From positions 24,304,001 through 24,368,000 of the forward strand of contig OU612068.1 of NCBI GenBank assembly GCA_914767715.1: a stretch of 64,000 nt of DNA, written 5' to 3'. Shown here in pieces: positions 62,601-64,000 of the stretch (positions are counted from its first letter, which is position 1; each line of letters opens with the position of its first letter). Under the pieces are notes generated by a model. The model did no database searches and was not told where the DNA came from. It saw only the letters and a program-made list of their open reading frames with translations. Origin of the DNA: Membranipora membranacea (Eukaryota; Bryozoa; Gymnolaemata; Cheilostomatida; Membraniporidae). The position numbers were made by a program, and so were the translations under genes.

Positions 62601-64000
62601 TGACTCGTTTCAGTAATTGTTACCTTTTGAGGCATTCCTAACCTGCAACCTGTTTGGGGTGCCATTATCGTTAGAAGGGATGGATCAGACTGTTTATAGC
62701 CTAGAAGGGTAAGGTAACCAGTGTCGACACAGTGGTGTCACACAATTTCTTTGACAACCAATCCTTGAATAAAAGCACTAGTGTGATAAGACAACTCTCC
62801 ATAGTACTGTCAACAGGGGAGGCAGGGCAGTGGCCAACATGATATTGATAAGGCTAGGCTGAGTGGAACCAACCAAATAAAAAGAGGTTGTTAGGGCTTG
62901 GCTCATAAGATAATAGTAATTCTACAACATCTCAGATCAGGCGAAGCTGAAAAACTCCCAATCCCAAATCATCAATACAAACCAAATCTGTGATAAAAAC
63001 ATAACATACAGTCTATTTACACAATGCCCTCAAGCTTTAAAATAGAACTAATACAGACCCCTAGGGGACGCTTGCAAAACATCTGACAAAGGCATCAAGA
63101 CAAGTGTCATAATCTTCTGTAAACCGTAATGTTCTTACTATAATCAAAGATACTAGAGTCGATGGTATAATACCAGCAAAACACCGAATTGATTGTGTAA
63201 TGTTGCCATGTAACATAGTTAACACATGTAAGGTTGGCATATAAGTATGTAAGCTATTATCATGCCATGTCAACTGGTAAAGCATAGTGAAGTCATCACT
63301 CTCGGTGTGTGGGCAGCAAGAAATATGAGTTATGATAATTGGTAGTAAGTCAATCAGTGACCTTTTTATCAATCGAAGCACAGTATCATCACACTAGACA
63401 TTCTAAAATTAACCATACCGCAACAGAATCAGTAGCAAGTGAAGGCTTGTGATGTCAACATTACCCTTCAAGAGTGCCTAGTGGTAAACCAATTCAAGGT
63501 TACCAAACGCTGTCATGAAGCTAAATATGAAATGGAGAAATCTAATCAAGCAGTCTTGCTGTAACTAAAAGTTGATCGGCGAAACCTATGATAGAGTCAA
63601 CATGTAGAACATAATACACCGATTTTTACAAATCGTCCCTCACCTGACAACAGCGGTGGCTTAACTGTCTGCTCATACTAACTACAGACAGGGTGCATAG
63701 TGCAGCATTACTATCTATTACCTGAATGAGTTTGAAATTCATAGATTACAGCTTATGCTAGCCTGAGGAATCTGACCCAAAATTGGATGGAGTTTATAGC
63801 ACTCAATTATCTGGTGTATGAGTGTCACTAACGGCGCCCTATTCGGTGTCTGGAGAACTTTTGGTTACCTGAGTGAAATCTGGACTCTTCTCTGGTGGCG
63901 CGCTTAGCAGCTTTTCTGTTCCTCTCAGAGCTGTCTGTCTCGGGTTCTGGTGGAGGAAGTCTGAATACGACATGTTCAGGGCCACCTGGTGCTGATCGTC
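36818..64000 (-). CDS. DIP2: disco-interacting protein 2 homolog (5' end beyond the window)
   Basis: Thirty coding exons are visible in order: 64000-63869, 57527-57399, 56909-56640, 55560-55340, 53099-53042, 52429-52356, 50772-50554, 50379-50269, 49665-49627, 49419-49189, 48699-48597, 48266-48202, 47556-47463, 46997-46878, 46433-46319, 45379-45240, 44922-44786, 44442-44362, 44192-43980, 43629-43417, 41634-41422, 41100-40798, 40309-40148, 39919-39789, 39454-39286, 38885-38715, 38358-38239, 37951-37702, 37494-37371 and 37070-36818. They give 1552 residues in one unbroken frame ending VAYNM. DIP2 proteins carry an N-terminal DMAP1-binding domain and two tandem fatty-acyl-AMP-ligase-like domains. 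In yeast and animals they are linked to control of specific diacylglycerols, and in neurons to axon branching. Identity is clear from strings such as RTGYLGF, ADGANPWS and NSRGEKQRMHLRDGF. There is only one first-copy and one second-copy adenylation domain, as usual. Confidence 0.97.
42334..42405. ncRNA. 72-nt intronic hairpin, candidate small-RNA precursor or foldback element
   Basis: CCCACAATGCAA pairs perfectly with TTGCATTGTGGG at the ends. A second perfect block (CTGGAATTCC with GGAATTCCAG) lies inside a small asymmetric internal loop. A further TCAACAAC/GTTGTTGA pair lies outside at 42323 and 42432. It sits in the DIP2 intron between the cassette exon and exon 41634-41422. Confidence 0.4.
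42962..43021 (-). CDS. DIP2: 60-nt in-frame cassette exon of DIP2
   Basis: A TATCTTAG acceptor and a GTAAGT donor bound exactly 20 open codons (VVDDFVITKSLLRPDDDPDS). Both neighbouring exons meet in phase 0, so the exon can be included or skipped without changing frame. It would insert an acidic peptide in the linker between the two adenylation domains, where the human sequence as I recall it has none. The exon contains a perfect 8-bp hairpin (GACTTTGT with ACAAAGTC, 42993-43012). Confidence 0.6.
44649..44660. repeat. G12 run
   Basis: Twelve consecutive G followed by CA, GGGGG and another GG-rich stretch. On the transcribed DIP2 strand this is a C-rich tract within an intron. Confidence 0.9.
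45442..45485. ncRNA. 44-nt intronic hairpin
   Basis: GTCAGACCAAGGA faces TCCTTGGTCAGAC, with one A-A mismatch near the base. The stem continues inward through TTAGAG/CTCTTA-type pairing to a 4-base loop, about 20 pairs in total. It lies 60-110 bases upstream of the acceptor of DIP2 exon 45379-45240. It contains the CAAGGAGT half-site seen in other palindromes here. Confidence 0.35.
47641..47691. ncRNA. 51-nt intronic hairpin
   Basis: Two 22-base arms are complementary at 19 positions, with the core ACCAGGTC facing GACCTGGT across a 7-base loop (ATTTAGA). It lies about 85-135 bases upstream of the acceptor of DIP2 exon 47556-47463. Confidence 0.35.
51737..51793. repeat. GAGCTGGTTTGTAAAAA triple repeat
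   Basis: Three tandem copies of a unit of about 17 bp with small spacing differences, in a DIP2 intron. Confidence 0.85.
52857..52904. ncRNA. 48-nt near-perfect intronic hairpin
   Basis: Twenty-two-base arms (starting AACCAGAGTATTG, ending CAATACTCTGGTT) pair with a single A-A mismatch around a TTTC loop. This is the tightest foldback in the window. It sits in the DIP2 intron between exons 53099-53042 and 52429-52356. Confidence 0.4.
53567..53641. repeat. 38-bp tandem duplication
   Basis: Two adjacent, essentially identical 38-bp units beginning GTTGACATGAGCAG, in a DIP2 intron. The near-identity suggests a recent event. Confidence 0.9.
56466..56574. repeat. foldback MITE-like element, copy B
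   Basis: It matches copy A at 21663 along both arms (TTTAATCCAATTGCCTGCAT at the left, ATGGACCAAATTTGG at the right) but differs in the centre. It lies in a DIP2 intron close to exon 56909-56640. Confidence 0.75.
57319..57370. repeat. C-rich dispersed motif with C15 run, copy 3
   Basis: GTCTGAGCCCCCAGACTCTTG is followed by a run of 15 C (57348-57362). The beginning closely matches the element at 6032. It lies about 30 bases past the donor of DIP2 exon 57527-57399. Confidence 0.6.
58648..58670. repeat. ACAGAGACTAT palindrome, copy 3
   Basis: Perfect 11-bp inverted arms (ACAGAGACTAT and ATAGTCTCTGT) around a single base, in the large DIP2 intron. Confidence 0.85.
61834..61859. repeat. GGGAGGGTGG inverted repeat
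   Basis: GGGAGGGTGG and CCACCCTCCC face each other across 6 bases. The G-rich arm could also form a quadruplex-like structure. Confidence 0.8.
62199..62251. repeat. 20-bp tandem repeat (ACAGCTCTCATGTGAGTGTC)
   Basis: Two and a half imperfect tandem copies. The repeat accounts for part of a 130-codon open frame that I do not regard as a gene. Confidence 0.85.

Larger units (their letters stand above)
57528..63868 (-). other. DIP2: 6.3-kb DIP2 intron
   Basis: The largest intron visible. The flanking exons join in phase 1 (TCA G, then AG GTT), so no exon is needed between them. I found no convincing exon inside. It contains the palindrome at 58648, the hairpin at 61834 and the tandem repeat at 62199. 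Confidence 0.7.
53042..64000 (-). other. DIP2: DIP2 linker region (exons 1-5 of those visible)
   Basis: Visible residues 1 to about 269. The first exon at the window edge encodes RLPPPEPETDSSERNRKAAK. The next holds the conserved EAVIQAL helix and the basic PVPMPSKR motif. Exon 56909-56640 is acidic, then His/Pro-rich. The segment ends with KIQQLLNTLKRPKRKPLPEY, which precedes the first adenylation domain in other DIP2 proteins. The region looks disordered, and its middle is poorly conserved. Confidence 0.9.

Overview
This is a window of nuclear DNA from an animal, almost certainly an invertebrate. It is AT-rich, and its coding sequence is split into short exons by GT-AG introns of a few hundred to about 2,000 bases (one is over 6 kb). 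It encodes animal-type proteins: the AMPK-family kinase MELK, the acyl-adenylate-domain protein DIP2, and an IRS-like tyrosine-phosphorylation tail. I cannot name the phylum. No bacterial operons, CRISPR arrays or long transposon reading frames were found.

Layout. At the left edge, two exons on the minus strand (1174-1824) belong to an unrecognised gene that probably continues off the window. From 1825 to about 14590 I see no confident gene, only a tRNA-like Pol III element (7796-7886), simple repeats, palindromes and two weak exon candidates. At 14600-19885 (+) lies a five-exon gene for a 471-residue, tyrosine-motif-rich protein resembling the tail of a docking protein. At 27580-20680 (-) lies a six-exon gene for a 781-residue, low-complexity, Arg/Ser-rich, probably nuclear protein. 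These two genes converge and their 3' ends nearly touch. MELK (29771-35458, +) has 12 coding exons and an intact kinase domain and KA1 domain. DIP2 (36818 to beyond 64000, -) has 30 visible coding exons plus one in-frame 60-nt cassette exon. Its N-terminal DMAP1-binding region lies past the right edge. MELK and DIP2 also converge.

I joined every exon by hand using splice signals and reading phase. The frames close across all four complete or nearly complete models: 1416, 2346 and 2028 nt for the first three, and 4659 nt of DIP2.

The most unusual signal is not in the genes. Several short, near-perfect foldback hairpins with arms of about 20-22 bp sit in introns (25362, 42334, 45442, 47641, 52857). 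Small palindrome families recur across the window, built on CAGAGACTAT and on CAAGGAGTA. A tRNA-like Pol III element has its anticodon arm replaced by a long hairpin with a GCAA tetraloop. The hairpins could be microRNA precursors, miniature foldback elements or products of template switching; sequence alone does not decide.
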